The position numbers were made by a program, and so were the translations under genes. A stretch of DNA of 64,000 nucleotides, taken from assembly GCA_014799475.1 (NCBI GenBank), contig JAAVHX010000034.1:1-64000 (forward strand). The letters run 5' to 3'. This stretch comes from Clostridiales bacterium (GTDB taxonomy: Bacteria; Bacillota; Clostridia; Oscillospirales; Oscillospiraceae). The notes beneath the pieces were generated by a model. The model saw only the letters and a list, made by a program, of their open reading frames with translations. It was not told where the DNA came from and searched no databases. The number at the start of each line of letters is the position of its first letter. Position 1 is the first letter of the stretch. Below are positions 45,177 through 54,259 of the stretch, in pieces.

Positions 45177-46295
45177 CTATTCCGCGCGCTCCGCCAGTTC
45201 TGCCCGCTCCGCGCGCTTTTCCCACTCCGCGTGCCGTTGCTGTTCCGCCTGCTGTGCCTTGGCCACTGCCTCCAACAGGTAGTCAATCCCTTTGGAAATT
45301 GCGCCTTCAATGTCGAAATCCCAGCCGCTGAAATTCATAGTCTTTAAGGTTTCCCGCATATCGGCCGCAAAGGCACGGGCGTCAAATTTGCCGTCTAACA
45401 CGGCGTCCCACCGGGATTGTGGAATATTCATTGGAAGATCGTTGGAGAAATCGTAATAAATGTCGGGGAAAAAGGTCGCGGGCAGCTGGTAGTTTATGGC
45501 TTTGATATAGGCCCATGCGCCATCCCTGCCAAGTTTGTTGCTCAGCACCCCTGACTGATACAGTTCCCCCTGCATATTCAAAAAGTCCCGGAGGGTATTT
45601 TTACCCGCGTATTTTTGGCAGATGGCCTGTTCCCGCTCTTTTACGCTCATATCCACGTAGCCAAGCTCCCGACCGGCGGTGTCTCCATACTTGGATCGGA
45701 CATATTCGTGAAAGGCATCCATATCGCGCTCATGCTGAGCATAGTTGTCTTTTGACCAGGTTGAGACGTTGATGCCCGTGCTCAGCCTGAACTCCTCCTG
45801 CAATGGGTAAAGAACATTGAGACAATATTCGGCGCTATACTGGTTGTTGACATCAATCCACTCATGTGTGATTGGAAATGTGGTGATTGCCGCCATATTG
45901 CCGTCGAAAGCATCATTATACCGGTTCCATATGGAGGTACGGATGTCGTCGTAGCTCATCCCGGTATAATCGGCCTCCTCCGCCATTTGGCGCAGCTTGG
46001 CCAGTTTGACCTCGGTAGAATCCCCCGGAAGGATTTCCGCACCGCCTGTCCGTGAGGCGGTATTGCGCACGGCCTCCGCGGCGGCATTGGACACGCTGAC
46101 TGCGCCCGAAGCGGCCACACTCACAGGCGCCTCCTCTACAGCGGGAGCGCGATAAGAGATCGTGATCGTGTCCTCCGGCTCCCGGAGGGACGTACACGTT
46201 GCAAGGGTTTGTTGAAATTTCCCTGTCTGGGCCGCATCGGTTCTTGTGACGTTTCGCGGTGTGTTCCAGCCGCTGGGTCGATTGTCGATTTTCAT
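45177..46295 (-). CDS. Orphan protein with a sigma-28-type promoter
   Basis: 372 aa, no family recognised. No signal peptide or membrane segment. The first 110 residues are low-complexity (Thr, Ala, Val, Ser); the middle holds ITHEWIDVNNQYSAEYCLNVLYPLQEEFRLS and a Tyr-rich helical part; the C-terminus is a charged run of AEQQ and AERAE units. The tracked start is 48 codons upstream and non-coding; ATG at 46295 was chosen, although the sequence before it, GGAAGGGAG, is about 15 bases away. A GCCGATAA box lies upstream. Its layout (loose N-terminus, helical C-terminus) is like substrates of flagellar-type export, but this is inference. Confidence 0.65.
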   Translation of the reverse strand: MKIDNRPSGWNTPRNVTRTDAAQTGKFQQTLATCTSLREPEDTITISYRAPAVEEAPVSVAASGAVSVSNAAAEAVRNTASRTGGAEILPGDSTEVKLAKLRQMAEEADYTGMSYDDIRTSIWNRYNDAFDGNMAAITTFPITHEWIDVNNQYSAEYCLNVLYPLQEEFRLSTGINVSTWSKDNYAQHERDMDAFHEYVRSKYGDTAGRELGYVDMSVKEREQAICQKYAGKNTLRDFLNMQGELYQSGVLSNKLGRDGAWAYIKAINYQLPATFFPDIYYDFSNDLPMNIPQSRWDAVLDGKFDARAFAADMRETLKTMNFSGWDFDIEGAISKGIDYLLEAVAKAQQAEQQRHAEWEKRAERAELAERAE

Positions 46296-46332
46296 AATGT
46301 TGGCACAAACTCCCTTCCGCCGCTTTTTATGA

Positions 46333-46359
46333 TTATCGGCAGGAGGCGGATAAAAAATA
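46333..46359 (-). promoter_or_regulatory. Sigma-28-type promoter candidate
   Basis: A perfect -10 GCCGATAA (46333-46340, minus strand) about 38 bases before the start. The -35, 15 bases further, is TATT instead of TAAA, so only the -10 is convincing. Confidence 0.5.
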
Positions 46360-46400
46360 AGGCGGCCAAATTTGGGTATAGGGCATCTTAAAAAATTGTG

Positions 46401-46429
46401 TTGACAAACCCTTCCGCATCTGGTATGAT
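46401..46429 (+). promoter_or_regulatory. Promoter of the infC-rpmI-rplT operon
   Basis: TTGACA, 17 bases, TATGAT, about 150 bases before infC, which leaves a long structured leader. Confidence 0.85.
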
Positions 46430-46435
46430 ACTTGG

Positions 46436-46587
46436 GCAAAAGGAAGCAGGAATGGCGCCGCCGTCCTCACCTCCCGCCGCGGGCGAAGGGGTTAACATGG
46501 TAAGTACCGCACTCGGAAGGGGGCGGTGCTTGTTGTGGACGTGGGTGCTGCCTTGCATTCACGTTTTTATTTTGGAGGTGCGTGACC
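46436..46587 (+). promoter_or_regulatory. Structured infC leader with probable attenuation
   Basis: About 150 bases between promoter and infC. A stem-loop AGTACCGC/GCGGTGCTT near 46500-46531 precedes a terminator. Leaders here in other Firmicutes are bound by L20, which stops transcription when in excess; the layout fits, but I could not match the known L20-leader consensus base by base. Confidence 0.55.
46540..46574 (+). terminator. Leader terminator upstream of infC
   Basis: CGTGGGTGC pairs with GCATTCACG (two wobbles) and TTTTTATTTT follows, ending at the infC Shine-Dalgarno. A terminator before the first gene implies attenuation. Confidence 0.72.
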
Positions 46588-47115
46588 ATAGCTAATACGG
46601 CTCATCAGATCAACGAGGAAATCCGCGACCGCGAGGTGCGTCTCATTGGCGCCGACGGCGCCCAGCTGGGCGTCATGTCCGCGGCCCAGGCTCAGGCCCG
46701 CGCCGACGAGGCCGGCCTTGACCTGGTCAAGATCTCTCCCACCGCCACCCCCCCCGTGTGCAAGCTCATGGACTACGGCAAGTACCGCTTCGAGCAGTCC
46801 AAACGGGAGAAGGAGGCCAAAAAGAACCAGCACGTGGTGGAGGTCAAGGAGGTGCGGATGTCCCCCGGCATCGACATCGGCGACTTCAACACCAAGCTGC
46901 GCAACGCCCAGAAGTTTTTGGGCGAGGGCAACCGGGTGAAGGTCACCGTCCGTTTCCGGGGCCGGGAGATGGCCCACACCGACATCGGCAAGAAGCTGCT
47001 GCTGGACTTCGCCGATCAGTGTGCCGAGCAGGCCGTGATGGACAAGGAGCCCAAGCTGGAGGGCCGGCACATGAGCATTTTCCTGTCCGCGAAGAGTGCG
47101 AAAACCAATAAGTAA
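46588..47115 (+). CDS. infC: Translation initiation factor IF-3, probable ATA start
   Basis: 175 aa. The N-terminal domain starts [22 protein letters not shown] and the C-terminal domain contains [18 protein letters not shown] and [12 protein letters not shown]-3 checks start codons and keeps 30S subunits free. GGAGG lies nine bases before ATA (46588) but only three before the tracked GTG (46582), so ATA is preferred. Rare start codons are known in infC and let IF-3 restrain its own synthesis. Confidence 0.92.
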   Translation: MANTAHQINEEIRDREVRLIGADGAQLGVMSAAQAQARADEAGLDLVKISPTATPPVCKLMDYGKYRFEQSKREKEAKKNQHVVEVKEVRMSPGIDIGDFNTKLRNAQKFLGEGNRVKVTVRFRGREMAHTDIGKKLLLDFADQCAEQAVMDKEPKLEGRHMSIFLSAKSAKTNK

Positions 47116-47153
47116 CCAGCAATCCCATTAACTACGAAAAGGAGACAACCGCC

Positions 47154-47357
47154 ATGCCTAAAGTGAAAACCCACAGCGGCGCCAAGAAGCGTTTCAATCT
47201 GACCAAGAACGGAAAGGTCAAGCGCGCCCACGCCAACAAGAGCCACCTGCTCAACGGCCACGGCAAGACCCGCAAGCTCAAGAGAAGCCTCCGCAAGGGC
47301 GGCTACGCCGACGTGACCAACGCGGCCACCATCAAGCGCATGGTTCCCTACAAATAA
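47154..47357 (+). CDS. rpmI: Ribosomal protein L35
   Basis: 67 aa bL35, complete: [17 protein letters not shown] at the start and [10 protein letters not shown] followed by IKRMVPYK at the end. RBS AAAGGAG before the ATG. Second gene of the infC-rpmI-rplT operon, 38 bases after infC. Confidence 0.97.
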   Translation: MPKVKTHSGAKKRFNLTKNGKVKRAHANKSHLLNGHGKTRKLKRSLRKGGYADVTNAATIKRMVPYK

Positions 47358-47400
47358 GGGACGACATCATATTTTACTCAATACAGGAGGCTGAACGACA

Positions 47401-47757
47401 ATGGCAAGAGTCAAGGGCGCGATGATGACGCGCAAGAGAAGGAATAAGATCCTCAAGCTGGCCAAGGGCTACTGGGGCGCCAAGAGCAAGCACTATAAGA
47501 TGGCCAACGAGCAGGTCATGAAGTCCCTGCAGTACGCCTACGTGGGCCGCCGGCTGAAGAAGCGCGACTTCCGTCAGCTGTGGATCGCCCGCATCAGCGC
47601 CGGCTGCAAGATGAACGGCATGAACTACTCCACCTTCATGCACGGCCTGAAGCTGGCCAATGTGGAGATCAACCGCAAGATGCTGGCCGAGATGGCCGTC
47701 AACGACAAGGCCGCCTTCACCCAGCTCACCGAGCTGGCCAAGGGGAAGCTGGCTTAA
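47401..47757 (+). CDS. rplT: Ribosomal protein L20
   Basis: 118 aa bL20, complete: [28 protein letters not shown] and [22 protein letters not shown]20 is needed for early 50S assembly and is the known repressor of its own operon in Firmicutes, presumably through the leader upstream of infC. AGGAGG precedes the ATG. Confidence 0.97.
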   Translation: MARVKGAMMTRKRRNKILKLAKGYWGAKSKHYKMANEQVMKSLQYAYVGRRLKKRDFRQLWIARISAGCKMNGMNYSTFMHGLKLANVEINRKMLAEMAVNDKAAFTQLTELAKGKLA

Positions 47758-47770
47758 ATAGCAGAAAAAA

Positions 47771-47797
47771 CGCCCGGTCATTATGACCGGGCGCTTT
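47771..47797 (+). terminator. Terminator of infC-rpmI-rplT
   Basis: CGCCCGGTCA pairs with TGACCGGGCG over TTA, followed by CTTTT. Confidence 0.9.
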
Positions 47798-47840
47798 TCC
47801 GTCTAAAAACAGGGGGCTGTTCAAGCCCTTCTTTTTTTGA

Positions 47841-47846
47841 TATAAT
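47841..47846 (+). promoter_or_regulatory. -10 box of the MoxR operon
   Basis: A consensus TATAAT lies 35 bases before moxR. No good -35 was found at 16-18 bases, so only the -10 is called. Confidence 0.5.
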
Positions 47847-47880
47847 ACCCTGGAATCTGACCCCAAGGAAGTGACGAAAG

Positions 47881-48819
47881 ATGAGCGAGACACAATTGGC
47901 CGCCCAGGTGGTGGGCGAAGTGAAGAAGGCCGTGGTGGGCAAGGACGAGATCGTCATCAAGACGCTGCTGGCCATCCTGGCCCGGGGCCACGTCCTGCTG
48001 GAGGACATCCCCGGCGTGGGCAAGACCACCATGGCCATCGCCTTTTCCAGGGCCCTTGGTCTGAAATACAACCGGGTGCAGTTCACCCCGGACGTGATGC
48101 CCTCCGACCTGACGGGTTTTTCCCTCTACAACAAGGCCACAGGGCAGATGGAGTACCAGCCCGGGGCGCTGCTGTGCAATTTGTTCCTGGCCGACGAGCT
48201 GAACCGGGCCACCAGCCGCACCCAGTCCGCCCTGCTGGAGGCCATGGAAGAGGGCCGGGTGACGGTGGACGGCGTGTCCCGTCCCGTGCCCGATCCCTTC
48301 CTGGTCATCGCCACCCAGAACCCGGCGGGGGCCTCCGGCACCCAGCTGCTGCCCGACTCCCAGCTGGACCGGTTTGCCCTGCGGCTGTCCATGGGCTATC
48401 CCGAGCCCGCCGACGAGTTGGAGCTGCTCCACCGCAAGCTCCGGGGCGACCCCATGGCGGAAGTGGTCCAGGCGGCGGACCGGGAGCAGCTTGCCCGCCT
48501 GCGCGGCATGGTGGACGGGGTGTTCCTGGGCGACGCGGTGCTGGATTACATCCTCCGGCTGGTGCGCGCCACCCGGAACCATCCAGGGCTGGCCCAGGGC
48601 GCAAGTCCCAGAGCGGCCATCTCGCTGGCGGCGCTGTGCCGGGCGTCCGCCTTCCTCCACGGGCGGGATTACGTGGTGCCCGAGGACGTGAAATACCTCT
48701 GGGCGGACGCCATTGCCCACCGGCTGGTGCTCCCGGCCGGGGCGGCGGGAGGCGCCCAGCGCGCGTCGCAGGTCGCCATGGAGGTGTTTGCCTCGGTGCA
48801 GCCTCCCCGCCTCCGGTAA
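47881..48819 (+). CDS. MoxR-family AAA+ ATPase
   Basis: 312 aa. Walker A is LLEDIPGVGKTT, Walker B is FLADELNR, sensor 1 is IATQNP, and the C-terminal lid contains SPRAAISL. MoxR ATPases act as chaperones or activators for partner proteins. AAGGAAG precedes the ATG. It is first in the MoxR-DUF58-transglutaminase unit, a common trio whose DUF58 and transglutaminase members sit at the membrane. Confidence 0.92.
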   Translation: MSETQLAAQVVGEVKKAVVGKDEIVIKTLLAILARGHVLLEDIPGVGKTTMAIAFSRALGLKYNRVQFTPDVMPSDLTGFSLYNKATGQMEYQPGALLCNLFLADELNRATSRTQSALLEAMEEGRVTVDGVSRPVPDPFLVIATQNPAGASGTQLLPDSQLDRFALRLSMGYPEPADELELLHRKLRGDPMAEVVQAADREQLARLRGMVDGVFLGDAVLDYILRLVRATRNHPGLAQGASPRAAISLAALCRASAFLHGRDYVVPEDVKYLWADAIAHRLVLPAGAAGGAQRASQVAMEVFASVQPPRLR

Positions 48820-48824
48820 AGGCC

Positions 48825-49826
48825 ATGCTTTACCGGCGTATCATATACGGCGCGGTGCTGGTGGGGGTGTTCCTGTTCCAGATCACCAATGAGAACTATC
48901 TGGCCCATTTCCTGCTGGCGCTGTGCATCGCCATGCCGCTGCTGTCCCTGGTGCTGTCCCTGCCGGGGATGCTGGGCTGCCGCCTGACGGTATCCGCCGT
49001 CCCCGCCGCCCTGAGCCGGGGAGAGGAGGGCCGCTGGCAACTGTCTGTGCGGGCGCCCGTGGGCCTGCCGCTGGCCCGGATCACCCTGCGGCTCACAGAG
49101 CAGAACCTGCTGACCGGCGAGACAAAGAAAAGACGGCTGGCCATGTCGGGCGTGGCCCGGCGGAAGCCCGTGGAGCTGTCCGCCCCCACCGGGCACTGCG
49201 GCCTTTTGGAGCTGCGGACGGACAAGGCCCGGGTGTACGACTACCTGGGGCTGTTCTCCCGGCGGCTGGATCGGCCCACCCCCGCCCGGCTGCTGTGCCG
49301 CCCCATCCCGGCCGCCGCCGAGCCGCCCGCGATCCCGGAGGGCCAGGGGATGCGCCCCACCTCCGGCAGCGCCGCCCGACGGGGCCCGGGGGAGGACTAC
49401 GACCTGCGGGAGTACCGCCCCGGCGACCCCATGCGGTCGGTGCACTGGAAGCTGTCCTCCAAGTGGGATGAGCTCATCGTCCGGGAGCGGGCGCAGACCG
49501 TGGTCCCCCTCCCGCTGCTCACGCTGGACCGCTTCGGCGGGCCGGAGCGCCTGGACGCGCTTTTGGACAAGCTGCTGGGGCTGAGCCGGGCGCTTCTGGA
49601 CGTCCAGCGGCCCCATGCCCTGCTGTGGCTGGACGAGGCCGGGGAACCCCAGCTGCACGCCATATCCGACGAGCGGGAGTACGCCCAGTGCGTGCTGGCC
49701 CTGCTGGACACCCCCGCGCCGTTGGCGGGCCCCAATCTGGATGACCGCCCAGAGCTGCTCCACGGGTCGGACGGGCCGGTGTTCCGCATCCACGTGGAGC
49801 TGGAGGGAGGTGAGGGCGGTGGCTGA
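48825..49826 (+). CDS. DUF58-domain membrane protein
   Basis: 333 aa. Two N-terminal membrane segments (about 5-55), a beta-rich part, and the DUF58 core with PGEDYDLREYRPGDPMRSVHWKLSSKWDELIVRE. The function of DUF58 is unclear; it has a possible von Willebrand-like C-terminal half. The tracked ORF starts in the MoxR gene's shadow; the ATG at 48825 lies five bases after the MoxR stop. It overlaps the next gene by eight bases. Confidence 0.88.
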   Translation: MLYRRIIYGAVLVGVFLFQITNENYLAHFLLALCIAMPLLSLVLSLPGMLGCRLTVSAVPAALSRGEEGRWQLSVRAPVGLPLARITLRLTEQNLLTGETKKRRLAMSGVARRKPVELSAPTGHCGLLELRTDKARVYDYLGLFSRRLDRPTPARLLCRPIPAAAEPPAIPEGQGMRPTSGSAARRGPGEDYDLREYRPGDPMRSVHWKLSSKWDELIVRERAQTVVPLPLLTLDRFGGPERLDALLDKLLGLSRALLDVQRPHALLWLDEAGEPQLHAISDEREYAQCVLALLDTPAPLAGPNLDDRPELLHGSDGPVFRIHVELEGGEGGG

Positions 49827-52188
49827 GCGGGAAAAACGGCTGTACCCCCTCACGGCGGCGGGGGACGGCTTGCTGCTGGTGTGCGCCCTGGCGGGGCTGG
49901 CCGTCAGCTTCCTCTCCCTGTATGGCGACGGGAGGCTGATCGCGGTATCCTCGATGATGCCCACGGCCCTGGATCTTGCGGCCGCCCAGGCGGATGAATT
50001 TGTGCTGGCGGCGGTGCTGTGCGCCCTGCTGTCGCTGGCGGTTTGGTCGCTGCCCCGGTTCCGAGGAGCGGCGGCGGGCGCGCTGGCCGCCGCGTGGGCC
50101 TGCGCGGTGCTGACGAACTGGAACAGCGTGATCCAGGGGGCGGGGCTTACCGTCCATGCCGTCACCCTGCGGTTTTCCCAGCAGGTGAGCTGGGGCCAGA
50201 TATTCGAATATGACCCGGGGCTGGATCTGGTGAAGGAGGGGGCGTCTGTCCGGCTGTTCCTCCTGCTGGCGCTGGCGGGGCTGGCCATCGTCCTGGGCTG
50301 GGCCGTTGTCCGGGCGCGGCGGTGGTGGCTGGCGGCGCTGCTCACCCTGCCGCCCCTGCTGCCCGGCCTGGTGGCCGACCTGTACCCCAGCTGGCCCGCG
50401 TTTATGGCGCTGTGCGCCTGCTGGTGCGCCATGCTGCTCACCGACCTGTGCAAGTGGGCGGCCCCCGACCGCCGGGGACTGCTCACCCTGGCGGCGCTGC
50501 CGGCGGTGGGGCTGGTGCTGGCGGGGATCACCCTGGCTTTTCCGCGGGAGGGCTATACCCGCCCGGAATGGGCGCTGCGGGCGGAGGAGCAGATGTATGC
50601 CGCCGGGGACCGCCTGTCTGATTTCTTCTCCCGGTGGGAGGGGCCGTTCCAATCTTCCATCCGCTATGTGGGTTCCGCCCAGGCCGCCGACCTGGGCGAC
50701 GCCGGGCCCCTGCATTACACCGGGCGCACCATGCTGCGGGTCACCTCCGACTACAGCGGTCGGCTCTACCTGCGGGGCTCGGCCCTGGGGCGGTACGAAA
50801 ACGGCCGCTGGACGGAGCTGGGTGAGGACGTCTACCAGGAGTATCTGGACGCCCTGGCGTGGGCTGAATTGAGCGACGCGCCCTCCCCGCTGCTGTTCCC
50901 GGGGATGAGCGTCCAGGATGCAGTGTACTACGGCTCCGCCGCGGACATGGCCCTGTCCACGCCCGTCTACACCGCCACGGTGGAGGGTGTGCGGGCCTCC
51001 GGGGTGTACACCCCCTACCAGCTGCTGGAGCAGGATTGGGCAGAGGTCGGGATAATGCCCGTCCGGGACAGCTACCTGGCCCAGCGGGCAGGGCTGCCCC
51101 GCTATACCGTGGCCTTCACGCCGACTGTGCAGGGCGCTTCCATCCGCACAAATTCTTTGCCGGAGCGGTACTACCGCGATTATGTGTATCGGCACTACCT
51201 GGACGTGCCGGAGGAGCTGGAGGGCTTGCTGCTCCAGATCCTGATCGACATCGACCTTGTCCATTGGGATGCGCAGGCCAGCCCCGTGAGCTATGCCCAT
51301 AAAGTGGCCGAACTGGTGGGGCGTGTGTGTATATATGATCCGGAAACGCCCGCCGCCCCCGAGGGGGTGGACCCGGTGGAATACTTCCTCATGGAAAGTC
51401 ACCGGGGCTACTGTATGCACTTTGCCTCCGCCCTCACACTGCTTCTGCGTGCCGGCGGCGTCCCCGCCCGATATGTCAGCGGCTACACCGTGATGCTCCG
51501 GTCGGGGCTGCAGGTAGATGTGCCCGACTATGCCGCCCACGCCTGGGTGGAGGTCTATGTGGACGGTTACGGTTGGTCCCCAGTGGAGGTTACCCCCGCC
51601 AGCGCCTTTACGTGGTATGAGGAGGAAGAAGCGGAGCCCAGCCCCACGCCCTCCGCCGACGTGCCGGAGAGCGAGGCGCCCACGCCGACGCCCGCGCCCA
51701 CGCCGTCCCAAGGCCCGGACGCCTCGGAGGCGCCCAGCGCCGCCCTGCCGGGGGGCGAGGGGGCCGGCTCCCAAGGCGGCGGGATCGACTTCACGCCGCT
51801 CATTAAGATCGGCAAGGGGTTGGCGGCCATGGCCGGGGTGTTTGGCCTATTGTGGCTGGGGCAGTATCTGCCCAAGCGCCGCCGGGAGAAAAAGCTGGCC
51901 GGCTCTGACCGCAACCGGGCCGCGCTGGCCGGCTACGGCTACCTGCTGGGCATGGAGCGCTGGGGCGGCCTGGTGGACGACCGGGCGGTGGAGCTGGCCC
52001 AGAAGGCCCGCTTCAGCCAGCACACCCTGACCCGGGAGGAGCTGGACGAGATGCGCGCGCTGATAGACGGGGAGCGGGCGCGGCTGTGCGCGTCGCCCGA
52101 CCGATGGAAGCGGCTGGCCGTCCGCTACCGCTGGGGAAGGCCCGTTTCCGGGAAAAATGCGGGGAAATCCCCGGAAAACGGGGCCTGA
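49819..52188 (+). CDS. Transglutaminase-like membrane protein (TgpA type)
   Basis: 789 aa. About six or seven N-terminal membrane segments (to residue 240), an extracytoplasmic region with a transglutaminase core holding the Cys in HRGYCMHFASAL, the His in DYAAHAWVEVYV and the acidic third residue in PVEVTP, then a Pro/Thr/Ser-rich linker, one more membrane segment (about 660) and a cytoplasmic tail. GTG at 49819 has GGAGG eight bases upstream. Family members may crosslink or cleave envelope proteins; the substrate is unknown. Confidence 0.87.
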   Translation: MAEREKRLYPLTAAGDGLLLVCALAGLAVSFLSLYGDGRLIAVSSMMPTALDLAAAQADEFVLAAVLCALLSLAVWSLPRFRGAAAGALAAAWACAVLTNWNSVIQGAGLTVHAVTLRFSQQVSWGQIFEYDPGLDLVKEGASVRLFLLLALAGLAIVLGWAVVRARRWWLAALLTLPPLLPGLVADLYPSWPAFMALCACWCAMLLTDLCKWAAPDRRGLLTLAALPAVGLVLAGITLAFPREGYTRPEWALRAEEQMYAAGDRLSDFFSRWEGPFQSSIRYVGSAQAADLGDAGPLHYTGRTMLRVTSDYSGRLYLRGSALGRYENGRWTELGEDVYQEYLDALAWAELSDAPSPLLFPGMSVQDAVYYGSAADMALSTPVYTATVEGVRASGVYTPYQLLEQDWAEVGIMPVRDSYLAQRAGLPRYTVAFTPTVQGASIRTNSLPERYYRDYVYRHYLDVPEELEGLLLQILIDIDLVHWDAQASPVSYAHKVAELVGRVCIYDPETPAAPEGVDPVEYFLMESHRGYCMHFASALTLLLRAGGVPARYVSGYTVMLRSGLQVDVPDYAAHAWVEVYVDGYGWSPVEVTPASAFTWYEEEEAEPSPTPSADVPESEAPTPTPAPTPSQGPDASEAPSAALPGGEGAGSQGGGIDFTPLIKIGKGLAAMAGVFGLLWLGQYLPKRRREKKLAGSDRNRAALAGYGYLLGMERWGGLVDDRAVELAQKARFSQHTLTREELDEMRALIDGERARLCASPDRWKRLAVRYRWGRPVSGKNAGKSPENGA

Positions 52189-52192
52189 CCCC

Positions 52193-52220
52193 TTGACAAA
52201 AGCTGGTTTTCGTGTATACT
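52193..52220 (+). promoter_or_regulatory. Promoter of rpsF-ssb-rpsR
   Basis: TTGACA, 16 bases, TATACT, starting just after the transglutaminase gene stop. Confidence 0.82.
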
Positions 52221-52273
52221 AAATAAGTCTGCGCCCAGATTATATGTGATAGGCGTATGACAACAACATCCTT

Positions 52274-52294
52274 GCCTCCGGCGAGATCGGAGGC
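52274..52294 (+). promoter_or_regulatory. Leader hairpin before rpsF, candidate S6:S18 site
   Basis: GCCTCCG pairs with CGGAGGC over GCGAGAT in the rpsF leader. rpsF leaders in many bacteria bind the S6:S18 pair through a hairpin with a CCG element. This one is placed correctly, but the full consensus was not verified. Confidence 0.4.
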
Positions 52295-52322
52295 CATAAG
52301 ACCATAAGGAGGTGCAAACACA

Positions 52323-52619
52323 ATGGCTAAAGTAAGTGGCAACTACGAGGTGCTCTATATCATCAACCCCGCCCTGGGCGAGGAGGATACCGCCGCTCTG
52401 GTGGCCCGCTTCAAGGAGCTGGCCGAGGGGCACGGCACCGTGACCGAGGTGGACGAGTGGGGCAAGCGCCGTCTGGCCTACCCCATCAACGACCTGGAGG
52501 AGGGCTATTACGTCCTGATGACCTTCTCCGCCGACCCCGCGTTCCCCGCTGAGCTGGATCGTCTGATGCGGATCAACGTCAACGTCATGCGTTCCATCAT
52601 CGTGGGCAAGGACGCCTGA
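52323..52619 (+). CDS. rpsF: Ribosomal protein S6
   Basis: 98 aa bS6: [44 protein letters not shown] and a C-terminal [12 protein letters not shown]. Binds S18 in the 30S platform. AAGGAGG precedes the ATG. First gene of the rpsF-ssb-rpsR operon. Confidence 0.97.
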   Translation: MAKVSGNYEVLYIINPALGEEDTAALVARFKELAEGHGTVTEVDEWGKRRLAYPINDLEEGYYVLMTFSADPAFPAELDRLMRINVNVMRSIIVGKDA

Positions 52620-52632
52620 GAGGAAGAAGATC

Positions 52633-53136
52633 ATGCTCAATCATATCGTCATCATGGGTCGCCTGGCCCGTGACCCGGAGCTGCGCCACACCCAGACCGG
52701 CACCCCCGTCGCCAGCTTTACCCTGGCGGTGGACCGGGATTTCAAGGACAAGAACACCGGCGAGCGTCAGACCGACTGGATCGATGTGGTGGCCTGGCGG
52801 GGGACCGGCGAGTTTGTCAGCCGCTACTTCTCCAAGGGCCGCATGGCCGTGGTGGAGGGCCGGCTCCAGATCCGGGACTGGACTGACAAGGAGGGCAACA
52901 AGCGCCGCTCCGCCGAGGTGGTGGCCGACAGCGTCTATTTCGGCGATTCCCGCCGGGACGGGGACGGCGGCGACCGGGGCGGAAGCTACGGCGGCGGCTA
53001 CGGCGCCCCCAGCTATGGCGGCGGTTATGGCAACAACCGCCCCGCGGCTCCCGCGGCCCCTGCCGACTACGGCATCCCGTCGGGTGGCGACCAGTTCTCC
53101 GACCTGGCCGACGACGACGGCGAACTGCCCTTCTGA
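52633..53136 (+). CDS. ssb: Single-stranded DNA-binding protein
   Basis: 167 aa. The OB fold opens [22 protein letters not shown] and contains [20 protein letters not shown] Gly/Tyr-rich linker leads to the acidic tip DDDGELPF that recruits repair and replication partners. It covers exposed single strands during replication. Sits between rpsF and rpsR, as usual. Confidence 0.96.
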   Translation: MLNHIVIMGRLARDPELRHTQTGTPVASFTLAVDRDFKDKNTGERQTDWIDVVAWRGTGEFVSRYFSKGRMAVVEGRLQIRDWTDKEGNKRRSAEVVADSVYFGDSRRDGDGGDRGGSYGGGYGAPSYGGGYGNNRPAAPAAPADYGIPSGGDQFSDLADDDGELPF

Positions 53137-53173
53137 GGGAAGGGCCATCTCAAACATAAGGAGGTCTGCCAAT

Positions 53174-53416
53174 ATGGCTATGGATAATGCGAAGCCCCGC
53201 GGCAACCGCAAGCGCCGCAAGGTGTGCGCGTTCTGCGTGGACAAGGTGGAACAGATCGATTACAAGGACGCCCAGAAGCTGAAGCGGTATCTGTCCGAGC
53301 GCTCCAAGATCCTGCCCCGCCGCACCACCGGCACCTGCGCCATGCACCAGCGCCAGCTGACCGACGCCATCAAGCGCGCCCGTCACGTGGCTCTGCTGCC
53401 CTACGTCACCGACTAA
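53174..53416 (+). CDS. rpsR: Ribosomal protein S18
   Basis: 80 aa bS18: [19 protein letters not shown] with a CxxC zinc-type pair, then [27 protein letters not shown]. The tracked ORF runs through ssb in another frame; the true ATG follows AAGGAGG nine bases upstream. The cysteines place it in the zinc-binding C+ form. Confidence 0.96.
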   Translation: MAMDNAKPRGNRKRRKVCAFCVDKVEQIDYKDAQKLKRYLSERSKILPRRTTGTCAMHQRQLTDAIKRARHVALLPYVTD

Positions 53417-53427
53417 TTTGTCAAAGG

Positions 53428-53461
53428 AAATCCCCCGAAGCGTCGCTTCGGGGGATTTTTT
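53428..53461 (+). terminator. Terminator of rpsF-ssb-rpsR
   Basis: AAATCCCCCGAAGCG pairs with CGCTTCGGGGGATTT around one T, then TTT. Confidence 0.92.
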
Positions 53462-53492
53462 ACCCATCCTAAAGAAATCTTCATGATTTTTG

Positions 53493-53504
53493 AAGGGAAC
53501 CTTT
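53493..53504 (+). promoter_or_regulatory. AAGGGAACCTTT box upstream of the VTT-domain gene
   Basis: A near-palindromic box 24 bases before the -10. The same box, AAAGGGACCTTT, stands before the SLH protein gene at 55625. It resembles the GGAAC-type -35 of ECF sigma factors, or an operator. Confidence 0.4.
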
Positions 53505-53527
53505 GTTGCGTTTTTTCCCAAACCCGG

Positions 53528-53533
53528 TATAAT
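53528..53533 (+). promoter_or_regulatory. -10 box of the VTT-domain gene
   Basis: Consensus TATAAT 40 bases before the start. The possible -35 TTGCGT at 16 bases is weak, so the upstream AAGGGAACCTTT box may matter. Confidence 0.5.
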
Positions 53534-53573
53534 ATAGCACAGACCAAGACCGTGTCGGAAAGTAGGGGACTTT

Positions 53574-54254
53574 ATGCAGAGCAAGACGGGCCGGATATTC
53601 CTCTGGGCGCTGACCATCGCCATTTTGGGCGGCAGCGTGTGGGCGCTGTACGCCACCGGCTTTTTCCAGGCGGCGGGCTCCCCGGAGCGGATGGGGGAGT
53701 ACATCGCCCGCAGCGCCCCCTGGTCCCACCTGGCCTATTTCGGCATCCAGCTGGCCTCGGTGGTCATCGCGCCCATCCCCAGCAACATCACCGCCGCGGC
53801 GGGGGCGTATCTGTTCGGGCTGTGGCCCTCCTTCCTGCTGACCTGGGGGGCGGTGGCGGCGGGCTCCGCCATCGTGTTCGCCCTGGCCCGGGTGCTGGGG
53901 CAGAAATTCGTCGGCCAGTTTGTCAGCGAAAAGCTGTCCGAGAAATACCTGGACGTGATCCGCCGCAAGCGGGACGTGTTCCTGCTGCTGGCCTTCCTGT
54001 TCCCCTTTTTCCCGGACGACATTCTGTGCATCCTGGCGGGCTTGACCGACATCTCCTTCCAGCGGTTCATCCTGCTGGTGGTCATCGCCCGGCCCTGGGG
54101 ACTGCTGGTGGCCTGCATGGTGGGCAGCGCCACGGTGGCCATCCCCCTGTGGGGGTTCGTCCTGCTGGGCATCGCGGGACTGGCGGTATTCCTGCTGGCC
54201 ATGAAATACGGCGACCGCGTGGAGCAGGCGGTCATAGAGCGTTTGAAGCGGTAA
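53574..54254 (+). CDS. VTT/DedA-like (TVP38/TMEM64) membrane protein
   Basis: 226 aa with about six hydrophobic segments and the VTT motifs: a reentrant APIPSNITAAAGAYLFGLWPSF and FLFPFFPDDILCILAGLTDIS. Relatives are lipid scramblases or act in envelope homeostasis; which lipid is unknown. The ATG has no strong Shine-Dalgarno (AGTAGGGG ten bases away). It is a single-gene unit with its own terminator. Confidence 0.88.
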   Translation: MQSKTGRIFLWALTIAILGGSVWALYATGFFQAAGSPERMGEYIARSAPWSHLAYFGIQLASVVIAPIPSNITAAAGAYLFGLWPSFLLTWGAVAAGSAIVFALARVLGQKFVGQFVSEKLSEKYLDVIRRKRDVFLLLAFLFPFFPDDILCILAGLTDISFQRFILLVVIARPWGLLVACMVGSATVAIPLWGFVLLGIAGLAVFLLAMKYGDRVEQAVIERLKR

Positions 54255-54259
54255 AAAGA

